Origin: Isoetes taiwanensis
Lineage: Eukaryota > Streptophyta > Lycopodiopsida > Isoetales > Isoetaceae
DNA length: 64,000 nt
Assembly: GCA_021234155.1 (NCBI GenBank)
Contig: JAJEKV010000012.1
Span: 9,762,448 to 9,826,447 of the forward strand
Direction of reading: 5' to 3'
The stretch's first letter is position 1; the number at the start of each line of letters is the position of its first letter. The notes below the pieces were generated by a model. That model made no database searches and was not told the origin of the DNA. It worked only from the letters and a program-made list of their open reading frames with translations. Shown here piece by piece: positions 33,376-43,999 of this stretch. A program made the position numbers and the translations under genes.

Positions 33376-34615
33376 AACTTTCTGCATAGCACATGGAATT
33401 AAGAGACAATTAACCTGTAGATACTCACCACAACAAAATGGTGTCTCAGAAAGAAAGAATAGAACTATACTGGATGTTGTTAGATCAATGCTGAAGAAAA
33501 GTGGCTTGCCTAACTATTTATGGGAAGAAGCATTATATACTGTTGTTGAAATACAGAACATGCTGCCATCTGTAAGTTTGGATGGAAATATTCCTAAACA
33601 GTTATGGGATCCAGAAAAGGAATTAAACTATGAGAAATACAAGGTATTTGGTTGTATGGCATATGTGCATGTGCCATCAGAGATAAGGAAAAAGTTAGAC
33701 AGCAAAGCAAAAAAAGGGTTTTTAGTGGGGTATGACAAAGAGTCAAAGGGCTATAGGATTTATTTGCCTGAGTCTAAAGAAATCAGAATTAGCAGAGATG
33801 TGCTATTTAACGAGAAAGTGTTGTACAAATATAAATTCAGAAAGGGAATTAAAATTCAAATAGACAAACCTGAACAAATCCCTAAGTTTGAAGAAGAAGA
33901 TGATATGGAGTCAGAAATGCAAGAAGAAACAAATGAGATAGAAAAACCAATATCAGAAAATGCCCCTGAGCTACAAACTGAAGATTTTCCTGAGTTGGAA
34001 CAAGAAAATCTTGAACCTTCTAAAACTCGTCCTGAAAAGAAGAAAAGGAAAACTCAGGCTGAAAAACTTGTAGAGGAAGCTAAGCTTGGAGATCAACCTT
34101 ATGGTAGAGATGAAATGGGAAGGAGCAGGAGGGGTCAGATTAAGACAATTGGCCATGAATATATTATGGCAATTCTAGAAGATGAAATGATACCTCAGAG
34201 TTTTGCAGATGTTCAGAAAAGTGCTGACAAGGATAAGTGGACAACAACCATTAATGATGAACTTAAATCATTCAAAGAAACTAAGACATATGAGCTTGTA
34301 AAATCAGATGGTAAGCATAATGTCATTGGTAGTAAATGGCTATTCAAAATTAAATTAAATCCAGATGGTACAAAGAAATATAAAGCAAGGCTTGTTGCTC
34401 AGGGCTATACACAGAAAAAAGGAAGGGATTATGATGAGACATATTCTCCTATAGTCAAATTGACGAGTATTAGAACACTATTGGCTATAGCTAATGCCAT
34501 GAAGCTAGAAATACACCATATGGATGTTAAATCAGCATTTCTAAATGCAACTTTAGAGGAGGAAGCATTTATGAAGCAAGCTCCAGGGTATGAGCAAGGT
34601 AAGGATATGATTTGA
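33376..34615 (+). pseudogene. pol: Copia integrase end and reverse transcriptase start
   Basis: The open frame from 33488 covers MLKKSGLPNYLWEEA, the GYDKESKGYRIYLPESK region, an acidic linker, then reverse transcriptase motifs: SKWLFKIKLNPDGTKKYKAR, YDETYSPIVKLTSIRTLLAI and HHMDVKSAFLNA. It ends at a TGA (34613-34615) where the family has a conserved Trp; the frame then continues through KLNRVVYGLKQSP to a second TGA (34661-34663), again at a Trp position. Confidence 0.87.
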
Positions 34616-34663
34616 AAATTAAACAGGGTTGTGTATGGGCTAAAACAGTCCCCAAGAGAATGA

Positions 34664-35158
34664 TACCTTTGCATGAACCAATTTCTGCAAGAACAAGGAT
34701 TTCATAAGCTTCAGAATGATGGTAATCTATATAGGTTTGAGCAGAATGAAGAATATTGTATGATTGCTCTCTATGTAGATGACTGCATCATGGTAGCTAG
34801 CTCATTGAATATTTTAAATAAATGCAAGAGCATTCTAAAGTCCAGGTTTCAAATGACAGATTTGGGGGAGCTAAGGAAATTCCTAGGAATTGAGATGGTT
34901 AGAAACAAAGAACAAAAATGGCTCAAGTTACGTCAATGTAAGCATATAGAAAATATGCTTAAAAGGTTTAATTTGACAGATGCCAAAATTGCAAAAATTC
35001 CCATGACACCTGGACACAGGCCTACTGATATTCAGGAACCTACAGATGCAACTATTGCAGAAATGGAAAATGTTCCTTACCGAGCTTTGGTTGGTTGCTT
35101 ACTCTATTTAGCAAATAGCACACGTCCAGAAATTGCTTATGCTGTATATATTGAGTAG
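34664..35158 (+). pseudogene. pol: Copia reverse transcriptase, catalytic part
   Basis: Reads YLCMNQFLQEQGF, then the catalytic box ALYVDDCIMVASS (~34770), and LGELRKFLGIEMVRNKEQ. It ends at AVYIE where a small deletion shifts the frame away from the expected continuation (SRRNHDATRKHWEAAKRVLR in another phase). Confidence 0.87.
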
Positions 35159-35756
35159 AAGAAATCATGATGCCACAAGGAAGCATTGGGAAGCAGCCAA
35201 ACGAGTATTGAGGTATTTGAAAGGCACTCAAGAACAGTGAATATGCTTTGATTCAACTGATCTAACAATGTCATGCTATAGTGATGCAGATTGGGGAGGT
35301 GACCTTTCTACTAGAAGGTCAACCTCAGGTTATGCCATATTTCTAGGAGGTGGAGTAATTGCCTGGAGATGCAAGAAACAAGCAGCAATAGCAATGAGCC
35401 CTGCAGAAGCAGAATATGCTGCATCATCTTTAGTAGCTAGAGAAATAGTTTGGCTAAGAAGGCTGCTACAAAAGCTAAATTGTGAACAAGTAAACCCTAC
35501 AGTAATTTGGACAGATAGTCAAAGTTGCATGGCTATAGTAAAAAACCCTGTGCAACATGATAGAACTAAGCACATAGAACTAAGCATACACTTTATACGA
35601 GAGTTGGCTGAAAAGAAGTTAATTCAAATGCTCTATGTGGATACTAGCAAATAAGTTGCAGACATTTTTACAAAAGCTCTCCCTGAAAGCAAATACAATG
35701 GATTTAAAGCTGAGCTGAATATATTAGGAATGCAGACTTATAAGCTGAAGGAGGAG
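35159..35756 (+). pseudogene. pol: Copia RNase H and polypurine tract
   Basis: After a TGA at 35238 (Trp position), 35268-35654 reads CYSDADWGGDLSTRRSTSGY, QAAIAMSPAEAEYAA and IWTDSQSCMAI, which gives the catalytic Asp, Glu and Asp of copia RNase H, then HDRTKHIELSIHFI. The stop at 35652 stands where the family usually has Gln (CAA to TAA). Sequence after it still matches the family end. The purine tract is at 35748-35756. Confidence 0.87.
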
Positions 35757-36632
35757 TGATGGAAATTCAGCTAATAAGTCTATTTCTACAAGGACTACCT
35801 ATGAGAAGCAGTGGCAGTAGGTAAATCCAAGTTTATTACATGCATTCAACTATCTCTGCAAAGACTATCTATGAGAGCCAGTGGCAGTAGATATGTCCAA
35901 TTTTCTTACATGCTAGCTGGGAGTATATGTTCACATATGGAGAATATGAGGCTACTTGAAGATCAACAACTAAGGTAAAAGGGAAATTGTTTAAGTGGAT
36001 TAAATGTTAAGTTCAAGTATTGCATGGTGTTTACAATGGTTATTGGCATAAATTATTAACCATTGAAAGACAAATTAATTCAATGGTTGAGCAAAGCTCG
36101 ATTTCATAACTTATCCTGTGGGATATTTGTGGAGAAGTTATTCTTGTCGAATGAGATTAGAAAGCTGATCTAATGCCGACACCGCCGGAGCTCTTCAAGA
36201 TAGAAGCAGAGGAAAGATTACTAGAGGGGCATTCAGCCTAGTGCAGACGGTGGAGGAGTATACAAGTGCCGGATTCAACCATTGCAAGCTCGGTCAACAT
36301 TTGCTACAGTGTTCGGGTCAATACCCTGGGAACAGTGTTTTAGCTACAGGAAATTTGCAATGATGCTAGTTGAAAGCATGATTTAAGTTGATAATTGCTT
36401 TCTTACAATTAGGTACCTCATTTGATCATGATAATGAGCTTGTAGCTCTTATGATTTTTGAAGAGATCATTGGGATTTGAACTTGCAAATTATCTAATGA
36501 AAATTAGTGACCACAACTTGGCTTTTCACTAGACTAAGATTTGTACTCAAATTTGATTGTTACAATAAAAAGTTTGAAAGTTCAATCTTGCTAGACATCA
36601 AATTGTTATTTTAAGTGTCTTCAAACCCTTCA
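35757..36632 (+). repeat. Presumed copia 3' LTR (single copy)
   Basis: Starts TGATGG directly after the purine tract. The end is uncertain; a CA at 36631-36632 is one candidate. It contains a diverged ~70-bp tandem duplication (about 35780-35843 and 35849-35912, sharing CTATGAGA...CAGTGGCAGTAG). With no second copy the borders cannot be proved. Confidence 0.5.
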
Positions 36633-36665
36633 GATTCGTGGGACCTCTTGCTTGAGCAGTGATTC

Positions 36666-36937
36666 CTATTCGAGCCGGGATTCCTTTGAAGGTAGGGGCC
36701 AAAATACTAAAATTCTAGCTGTGCCATAGGCCATGGTCGAACTCTTTGCCCACCATTCAATGGCCATCTCAGAAATTATAGAAAACCTGGGGCAATTATG
36801 TAAAGGGAGTCTTACCATGGTTTCAAGTAAGACTGGTTGGCTGGCACCACTATCATTCTTCATAATCTCGATACCCTCCTGAGGTATAAATTTCACAAAA
36901 CTAGGTGCAGGAGGTTCTCCACTATCAGCTATATCAG
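36666..36937 (-). pseudogene. Reading frame interrupted by the MULE, downstream part
   Basis: On the minus strand this frame reads GEPPAPSFVKFIPQEGIEIM and later ISEMAIEWWAKSSTMAYGTA, ending at 36666. It enters from the right flank of the MULE: with the element and one CTATATCAG copy removed, the frame at 63797-63865 continues into it without a shift. The protein is not recognised. It may be a host exon or the edge of another element. Confidence 0.5.
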
Positions 36938-37221
36938 GGGCGCCCGTATATCTACAACGGGATACGGTTTTTTCGGACATATTTCAAGTGGTTTTTCCAG
37001 ACATCCCATCACCCCCCATCCCATAGCCATCTGCCCACCCGCGATGGCCATCCGCTTGGGCATCCATGACTCCATCCCGGTGGTTTATCCGGATAGGCAA
37101 GACCATTAATCATTATGGCTCGTACTGACACAAGACCAGAGTACCACGGGCTGACAAGCATTAAATTCGCTGGAGCCCCCCCATTCCGTCCGAAAGGAAA
37201 GACGCCCCGTTCCCTGCCCGC
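36938..37221 (+). repeat. MULE left terminal inverted repeat (~284 bp)
   Basis: Pairs with 63496-63787, roughly 90% identical by eye, with one ~8-bp indel (near 37030). It holds three copies of a GGTTT(T/A)TCCGGACA-like motif: 36964-36980 (TTTCGGACA), 36988-37003 (TTCCAGACA) and 37078-37093 (TATCCGGATA). Confidence 0.94.
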
Positions 37222-37431
37222 GCGAATGTTGTTCGGGAATTCCCGTTCCATCCCCAATTCCGACTCGCCAAAGCTTCAACTCTGGCTCCCAGATGGATTG
37301 GTGAAGCGCTTCGATGATGGAGGAGCATTCTAGCTTCTTTGGTATCGACCCGGGTGCAATAGAGGTAGGTATCGTTTGTTTTGAAGCTCTGTTTTGTTAG
37401 AGCTGCTGCTTGAAGGTCATAGCAGAGATGC

Positions 37432-38784
37432 ATGGCTGAATCAGCTGGCTGCATATTTCAGAGGCTCAAGCTCATGGACCTGCCGCATCCTTCGCCCGGT
37501 CCCTTCTCTAAAGCCGATCTGAATTGGAGAATTGAGAAGCTGTTGAAGCCTATTCCAAATGTGGCTCCACTCGATGATGAAGTGGGCACCGTCAGTGGGC
37601 AGCAGACCCAATGTGTCCACACTTGCTACATTCCAAGCAACAGGGCAGCTGATTTCATAAATGGAGAGGAGAACTGTGATGTCACAAACACCAACTTCTA
37701 CAAGAGGTCTTCAAACTGCAGAAAACTGGGGGATCTGAAGAGGAAGGTCGACAAAAATGCGCACCTCAGCACCACCATGTGAGTGTTATCCGGTGTATTT
37801 TCTTTCTTTTAATGCATCTATTTGTTCAGTTTCTGCTTTGCATTTTGAGATTGACAGAAACTGTGGATGGAATTGGGGCTGGAATTGGGGCTATGGTTTT
37901 GCAGCTACTGGTGTGCCTATGGTCCAAAGTACCTCCGGGCCAATACCCAAAAGGTGCTTGACAAAACAGGAAAGGCATTGGTAGCTGATGCTAAGAGATT
38001 GGATCCATCTCAATGCAAGAGGTTCAGGGGACCCAGCATCAAGCAGAGGTGCATGTGCCACTTCCAACTGAAGCAATTATACTTGAGATCAGAGTGGACT
38101 AAGATAACTTATTATGAGATGAAGCATATCGATTCGCAAGGGCAGGCATGCCATGGAAGGGAAGATCCAAATTGCGAGGCCTCCTGGCTATCTAAGAAGA
38201 AGAAGCTTTGGGCAAGGAATTTGCTGCATCAAAGCCACACTTTCCAACGGGTCCTGACAAAGCACGAGGAGGAATGGGCACTGCAGAGGAGAATGAACCC
38301 CTCTGAAGAGAAAAACCGTGACCAGATTCTTGATATGGATGATGTGTACAATATCTCTCGCAAACTTGCTAGAGACACTTGGCTGCCACATCCAAATGTT
38401 CCAGAGAGCATTAGGTTGTGGGTTTCAGTACACCAAGAGTGTGTATTCTTGTATCAAGAAGGCAGACCATTCACTTTAGGTATTATCACTCCATTCCAAA
38501 TGAAGATTATATTGGAACATGGTAAAGGCAATGCTGTTGCTATGGATTCAACCTTCAAGACCAATGACCATTGCTATAGTTTATATACCTTGCTAATTTT
38601 TGACAGTCATGGGAATGGTGTGCCAATCGCATGGGTTATGACTTCTAGTCAAGAAGCAGAAGAAATTCGACCATGGCTCATAGCTATGAAAGAACACATT
38701 TACAAGTTGGATCCAGCTTGGACACCCTCATGCTTCACTGTGGATGATGCCAAGGCTGAAATTAAGGCTTTGCAAGAAGTCTAG
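37432..38784 (+). pseudogene. MULE transposase, N-terminal and catalytic part (two exons)
   Basis: Exon 1, 37432-37778, starts MAESAGCIFQRLKLMD. A 126-bp GT-AG intron (37779-37904) leads in phase to exon 2 from 37905. That reads YWCAYGPKYLR ... CMCHF ... ITYYEMKHID ... ACHG, a Cys/His finger of the WRKY-GCM1 kind seen in MULE transposases. The MULE catalytic domain follows: AMDSTFKTN with the first Asp and FTVDDAKAEI with the second. The frame is lost at about 38784; further on, a stop (TGA, 38812-38814) stands at the Trp of a CLWHVRRNW-like motif. After another shift the sequence runs to the LINE-A4 insertion at 39019. Non-functional as assembled. Acts in the nucleus on the TIRs in the intact family. 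Confidence 0.88.
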
Positions 38785-39279
38785 CCCAATTCAGCAATCC
38801 AGTTGTGCCTGTGACATGTTAGGAGGAATTGGTTGAAGATGTTAGTGAAGCGAGTTAAGGACAAGAAAGTAAGGGCTGAGATGTTCAAGGAGTTGGGGCA
38901 CATTATGTATGGCACTCAGTCGAGGGTGACGGTAGACTTCGGGAGGCATACTTGGAATCTTGTCATGTAGAAGGCTTGAGACTCCTCGAAGAGTTCAAGC
39001 AAAAATATAACAGATACACCCAGTTGTAGAATTTATGCATGTGCATTCCCAAGCGAGGTGGAGGAGAGCAGGTATTATTTCTATTGAACAGTGGTATTTT
39101 GGTATTGACATTGCTCCTTGGCAATGGTTTCAGGAGACATATGGGTTGTTGGATAAAGATATCAATATATGGGCTTATGTAGCAAGTGCTCTTCCTCTAA
39201 TTAAGAAGGTAACAAGAGATGCTGGAACTTTGTTCAAGGTATTAAAGAAGGCAAGAAGCTAGTAAGTTCATGCTACAGA

Positions 39280-39520
39280 TTGCTTACCTCCTCAAGTACT
39301 TTATCACCTTCTCGAAAATGGCACTTACAGACTTTGCCTTCTCAATGGCAATCCATCTGGAACCTTGTTTGGTCTAAATATAATCCTCCAAAGGTAAATG
39401 TTCTACTTTGGCAGGTGATTCATCGCTCTTTGAGAGTTAATCAGATGGTTCATCGCTTTAAGCCGGGAGTAAGTCCACTTTGCCCAATGTGTGAGCGGTG
39501 CATTGAAACTATAATGTTTA
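39280..39520 (+). pseudogene. LINE-A4 zf-RVT, first half
   Basis: WNLVWSKYNPPKVNVLLWQV and LCPMCERCIETI are the usual zf-RVT core with its Cys positions. The sequence breaks off after ETIM and resumes at 44977 with LCAELNSLRSWL. Confidence 0.82.
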
Positions 39521-39527
39521 TGCGAAA

Positions 39528-40190
39528 ATGAAAGAAGAAGGGAAAGCGATAGATTGTGACACGGGGGTCAAACAGGGGTGCCCACTATCTCCCACATTGT
39601 TTGGGATATACATAGATGCCCTACAGGATTTTATAGCGGAACAGCAAGGGGACACAGACGCCCCTACTCTAGGGAACACCAAAGTACCCATCATGCTGTA
39701 TGCAGATGACCTGAGCATGATGGCCACAAAGAACAAAGGGATGCACAGGTTACTTAAACTGTTGGAAAATTTTTGTGAAAGGACAGGGCTGACAGTTAAT
39801 CTCGCAAAAACCAAAATAGTCTTTTTCGGCCACAAAAGCAGACATAAACCGTTTAGATACTTGGGAACAGAACTAGAAGAATCAACAGAATACAGGTATC
39901 TGGGATACGATGCGCACGGTACAGGAAAATGGGCTAAGGGGGCATACACAAGATTTCAAACAGCCATCGGAAGCTATTACAATATGAAAAATTTCTGCAA
40001 CAAAAGCAAGATAATAAGCTGGGAAATTAAATGCTATCTGTTCAGCGCAGTAGTTGCAACTACACAGCTATATGGGGCAGAGGCCTGGGGGCCAGGTCTG
40101 ACAGAGAAAAAATGGGAAAAACAAGAAGGAATTTACAGACAATGGCATAAGCAGGAATTTAAGCTGAGAACGAATACACCACAAACAACT
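39528..40190 (+). pseudogene. LINE-B2 reverse transcriptase
   Basis: Open frame with PLSPTLFGIYID, MLYADDLSMMATKNKGMHRL, GLTVNLAKTKIVFFGHKS and YRYLGYDAHGTGKWAKGAY, ending at the TIR-element insertion. The 5' part of the palm is missing. Beyond 40190 the open frame runs on into low-complexity repeat and is not real coding. Confidence 0.86.
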
Positions 40191-40284
40191 AAGTCGTATT
40201 TAATTAAAGTGGGACAAATCTTGAATTTTGGGACTCGGCCTGAAAATGGGACTCAGAAATTTCAGAAAGTTGAGCGAGGTGAGA

Positions 40285-40575
40285 TCGAAAGGGGGAGGGG
40301 CAAGGGGAAAGGGGAAGGGGAAGGAGAAGAAGGGGCAAGGGAGAAGAAGGGCAAAGAGGCAAGGGGCAAGGGGAACGAAAGGGGGAGGGGCAAGGGAGAA
40401 GAAGGGGCAAAGAGGCAAGGGGCAAGGGGGGAACGGGAAGGGGAAGGAGAAGAAGGAGAAGGGGCAAGGGAGAAGGGGGCAAGGGGCAAGGGGCAAGGGG
40501 GAGAAGGGGCAAGGGCAAGGGGAAGGTGGCAAGGGCAAGGGAGAAGAGGGGCAAGGGGCAAGGGAAGGGGGGCAT
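40285..40575 (+). repeat. G-rich minisatellite (GGGGCAAGGGGAA-like)
   Basis: About 290 bp of irregular repeats of GGGGCAAGGG, GGGAGAAG and GGGGAAGG on the plus strand, with many G runs and almost no T. Open frames run through it on all phases and are compositional artefacts. It could form G-quadruplexes. Confidence 0.85.
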
Positions 40576-40706
40576 AATTTAATTAATTAATTAAATAAAT
40601 AACTAATAAAAAAATAAATAATTTAATTAATTTAATTAAATAAATAACTAATAAAAAAAATATAAATCATTCTCCTCTTCTCGACTAGTGAGTCGAGAAG
40701 AGGAGA
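40575..40706. repeat. AT-rich repeat and 34-bp hairpin
   Basis: Two copies of TAATTAAATAAATAACTAATAAAA lie at 40590-40610 and 40638-40660 (approximate). Then CTCCTCTTCTCGACT - AGTG - AGTCGAGAAGAGGAG forms a 15-bp-arm hairpin at about 40672-40706. The CTCGACT/AGTCGAG core recurs in the array at 42795-43195. Confidence 0.75.
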
Positions 40707-40719
40707 AATGGACTAGTGA

Positions 40720-41870
40720 TTGATCGGATATCGGAAGGCTCCACTAATAAACCCCCTAACGCACTCATTCAAGAACGCATGTGGAATGTTAGTGGCGGAA
40801 GAAGAGGAGCAGGAGGCATGCCAGCCATGTGTGCGTGAAATCTCCTGCGTCGTCGAAAACCCGCTCCAAAATTTGAGTTTCAGGTCACATTCTGTGAATC
40901 CAAGAACACCCTTATATTCTTTTGTCTTGCCGATCTGCACATTTGTTTTTCGTCGTAACATTAGCTTACAAATCGCCTTTTGGCCTCGCCGCTGCAGCGC
41001 AGCAGCCCCTGCCTCTTTTCTTCCCTGCCCTTGCCTTCATCTCATCATCTTTTCGCCATTTGCTACCATGCCCTCATCATCTAGGCCACGCCCTCACGGA
41101 TCTTTGTCTCCTCTATCACCATAGCCATTCCGGCCTAGCCATGGCTATGGAAGCTCGTGCCTTGGCTTCTAGAGCTCAAAAAGAGGGCTCTTCCAATATG
41201 TATTTCAAATCTAAGCAAGGCAGTCCTACCTCTGTCATACTAGAATCGTCAATATTAAGTCCCAGTTCCTCGTCTTCCGGCAGCATGGAGCACTCTGTTT
41301 CTGCAGCGAAGCTTAAAGGACTCAACTTTAAGCTATGGCGACGGTGCCGGATCTCAACTTTTTTCTGCATGGATGAAAGATTAGTTTGTTTAGATCTAGC
41401 AGGACAGATCAGACGAAATTTTCACCCATTCTCCGATAACTGTGTCTGGTGGATCTGGTCTGCCGATTCCTGTGGATTATTTTTTTTTGCTCCTTCGTTG
41501 CATGGCGTTCACAGGGCGGCCCAAATCTGCCATATCCAAGTCCGGCCTTCCGGATCTGGGGGGCTTGGATCGGGGGGGCGTTTCGCGAGGGGTGGCCTTC
41601 AGATCCGCTGGGGCTTCAGATCTTCCAGGTGTTCTTCCCTTCTCTTGCAGCTTCTACAACCGGGTTTTGGCGGATCTGCCTCCTTCTTTCTCTCCGCCCT
41701 GCTGGATTCTTTGCATCTCCATTCTTTCATCTTTGATCCGACGGATCCTTTGATCTCGCATTCTTTCATCGCCTCCTTCTTTCTCTCCTTTGCTTTGCTC
41801 ACGGATCGAGGGAGTTTGAATGCTAGACCATGGCTTCGCTTAAAAAACAAAGGGAAAATAAAAATTTAGA
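40720..41870 (+). other. GC-rich exon-like segment inside the TIR element
   Basis: Composition resembles a plant gene start: pyrimidine-rich leader, then an ATG (about 41142) with MAMEARALASRAQKEGSSNM and a Ser-rich stretch ILSPSSSSSGSMEHSV. No family was recognised and no clear intron could be fixed. It could be a captured host gene fragment (Pack-type cargo). Confidence 0.3.
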
Positions 41871-42144
41871 GGCCTATGTCGGCTCTCCATAGGCTGTGAA
41901 GCTTTTCTCGTTGGGGTCAATTCGGTGGGAGCTATGGCTATGGGAGCTTCTTAGAAAGAAAGAGTCCAACCTGGTACAAAGGATTTTTTCGTCTCAAAGG
42001 TGTGTACCAAATTTTGAATTTCAACCATGGGCGGGAAAAAAAGGCGGGGCTATTAGAAAAAGTAAAAAAAAAAAATACGTTTGAAATTTTTTTTTTGAAT
42101 TTCCAAACATGGGCGAAAAAAGGGTGGGGTATTAGAATAAAGTG

Positions 42145-42175
<31 letters not shown>

Positions 42176-42204
42176 GTATTCACACGTTAAACATTGTTAA
42201 ACAT

Positions 42205-42355
42205 TATGTTGCCATAGGGGATGGTCTATTTTTTCAGTAGGGGATGGTCTATTATGTTGCCATAGGGGATGGTCTATTTTTTTAAGTAGGGGATGGTCTA
42301 TTTTTTCAGTAGGGGATGGTCTATTATGTTGCCATAGGGGATGGTCTATTAGAAA
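42205..42355. repeat. Tandem repeat of TAGGGGATGGTCTATT
   Basis: Six copies of AGGGGATGGTCTATT alternate with spacers ATGTTGCCAT or TTTTTCAGT/AAGT, giving a roughly 24/48-bp periodicity. Confidence 0.85.
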
Positions 42356-42794
42356 ATATATAGCATAGGATATTGTATTTATTAGAAAACATTGACATAC
42401 TAAAAAAAGGGGGGGGGGAGGGGGGGGAGGGGGGGTTTCTATTTTTTTTGGTCTATGTATACATAGAAAATGCATAGGTATGGTGCGACTTAGAAAATAC
42501 ATAGGATATGGTGCAACTAATAATGATTTGCACTCTATGATATTGGAGGTAGAAAACTATGTTTGTAGGCAAGTAGGTTCGCCACATTTGTTGTATGTTT
42601 GATTACATTTGAACAAAGGTATAGTATTATGATATGATGTTTGAAAGTTATTCATTTTTACCTCCTCGGACTGTTGTGTTTTTCACTCTAAATGGCCTTA
42701 GACTTGTGTTTTTCATCTTGAGAGCTTTAGATCGCATTTTTTATTTTGGAGGGCCTTAGAACCGCATTTTTCACTCGATTTGCCTTCCTCGACC

Positions 42795-43195
42795 GGCAAA
42801 CCTGCGTTTTTTGGCTTTAAAGCCGCCTTTTTCGACTCGCGAGTCGAGAAAGGCCTCTCGACCCCTAAAACCTGTTTTTTAGTTTTGAGTTGCCTTTTCT
42901 CGACTGAAGTCGAGAAAGGCCTTCGACCCCTAAAACCGTGTTTTTAAGCTTGAGTCGCCTTTCTCGATTTCAAGGCGAGTCGAGAAAGACCTTTTCGACC
43001 CCTAAAACCTGCGTTTTTGAGCCTTGGTACGCCTTTCTCGACTTCGCGAGTTGAGAAAGGCCTTCGACCCCTAAAACCGCATTTTTGTTTTGAGCCGCCT
43101 TTCTCGACTCGGCGAGTCGAAAGTCCTTCCCGACTTTGTGTTTTTCCTTTTGCCTTTTTCGACTCATGAAGTCGAGAAAGGCTCTCAGCCCGCAT
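42795..43195. repeat. Array of ~66-bp units, each with a CTCGACT...AGTCGAGAAAGG hairpin
   Basis: Six diverged units at about 42828, 42896, 42960, 43032, 43098 and 43155. Each carries CCTTTCTCGACT, a short loop, AGTCGAGAAAGGCC and then TCGACCCCTAAAACC. Each unit can fold on itself. Confidence 0.8.
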
Positions 43196-43199
43196 TTTC

Positions 43200-43999
43200 C
43201 AAAATGGCCCTAAGAACTGTGTTTTATTTTATTTTTTTTGCCCTGTAGCATCACTTGACTAACTTGATTTTGTCTTTTGCGGTCCCTTATCTCGACCCGG
43301 ATAGTACATGCTTGGGAGCAATGAAAAGACCAATTCATTGAAGAAAGATGCCGAGAAGAGGGTGGTGACATCAGTTGGACATACAAGCACGTGACCCATG
43401 AAGGAACTTCTCATACAAATTTCTATCGCCCCGTAAGTTGCTCTATGACTTGAGAGAGCTCCACGCCCTTTGCACTAGGAGGTTCATGTGTGAAGAGGGT
43501 GTAATCATTGTGCCCATACGACCACTATGGTCTCTTCACCCACTGTAATATATATTGTAATGAGCCCATTTATAAATATAAGGTATCTCAAAACTAGTAT
43601 TTTTTGGTGATTAAGTAAACAATTTGTTTAATTTTCGTTGGAATTTGTGATCTCTTGTCTACCCACCTAAGAAAATAGAGCCAAAATGTTCAACTAAGAA
43701 TCTTTTCCAACTAGAACTTTGGTTTCAATCTATAATGAAATTCCTATGTTTGAGTTGCATTGTTCTTGTTCTCGACTCAATTTATTAATAAAAATTAATT
43801 TTCCATTAGAACCTTTGGTAATGAAATTCTTATGTTTACGTTGCATTGTCTTCATCTCGCCATGCTATCTAGGAAAACTGGAAGAAAATCTTGGATGCAC
43901 ACTAATAGACAGAAATTGCAATTATGGCCAATTTTCGGGTCGAGGTGCTTCTTTTTGTGTAAATTAACAGAGTTCCGCAAAAAAGTGGGAATGGAATGA
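43200..43999. other. Remaining interior of the TIR element
   Basis: No supported gene. Repeated phrases such as ATGAAATTC(C/T)TATGTTT(G/A)(A/C)GTTGCATTG occur twice (about 43734 and 43820). The last ~40 bp contain AGTGGGAATGG and GAGTCCCAC, which echo GTGGGAC and TGGGACTC words just inside the left end. Confidence 0.5.

Larger units (their letters stand above)
32100..36632 (+). mobile_element. Ty1/copia retrotransposon, 5' truncated, decayed
   Basis: Plus-strand order gag zinc knuckles, protease, integrase, reverse transcriptase, RNase H is diagnostic of Ty1/copia. A polypurine tract (AAGGAGGAG, 35748-35756) precedes a presumed 3' LTR starting TGATGGAAATTC. No matching 5' LTR was seen upstream, and gag is cut short near 32100, next to a MITE. 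Stops replace Trp codons at 34613, 34661 and 35238; frameshifts lie near 33330 and 35150. Confidence 0.9.

Noticed and set aside
32100-35756. Copia sequence considered as a possible pararetrovirus insertion
   Set aside because: Integrase precedes reverse transcriptase and a polypurine tract precedes an LTR-like end, the Ty1/copia order; no movement or coat protein.
36787-36815. GT...AG in the interrupted minus-strand frame read as an intron
   Set aside because: Only 29 bp and the phases do not fit, while the frame stays open straight through.
39518-39949. 143-residue minus-strand open frame
   Set aside because: Antisense of the LINE-B2 reverse transcriptase, whose YADD box is on the plus strand.
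40200-40590. Several overlapping open frames rich in Gly/Lys/Glu or Pro/Leu
   Set aside because: They arise from the G-rich minisatellite on every phase of both strands; no protein domain, composition artefact.
42197-42502. Open frame with repeated IDHPL words
   Set aside because: Product of the TAGGGGATGGTCTATT tandem repeat read in reverse.
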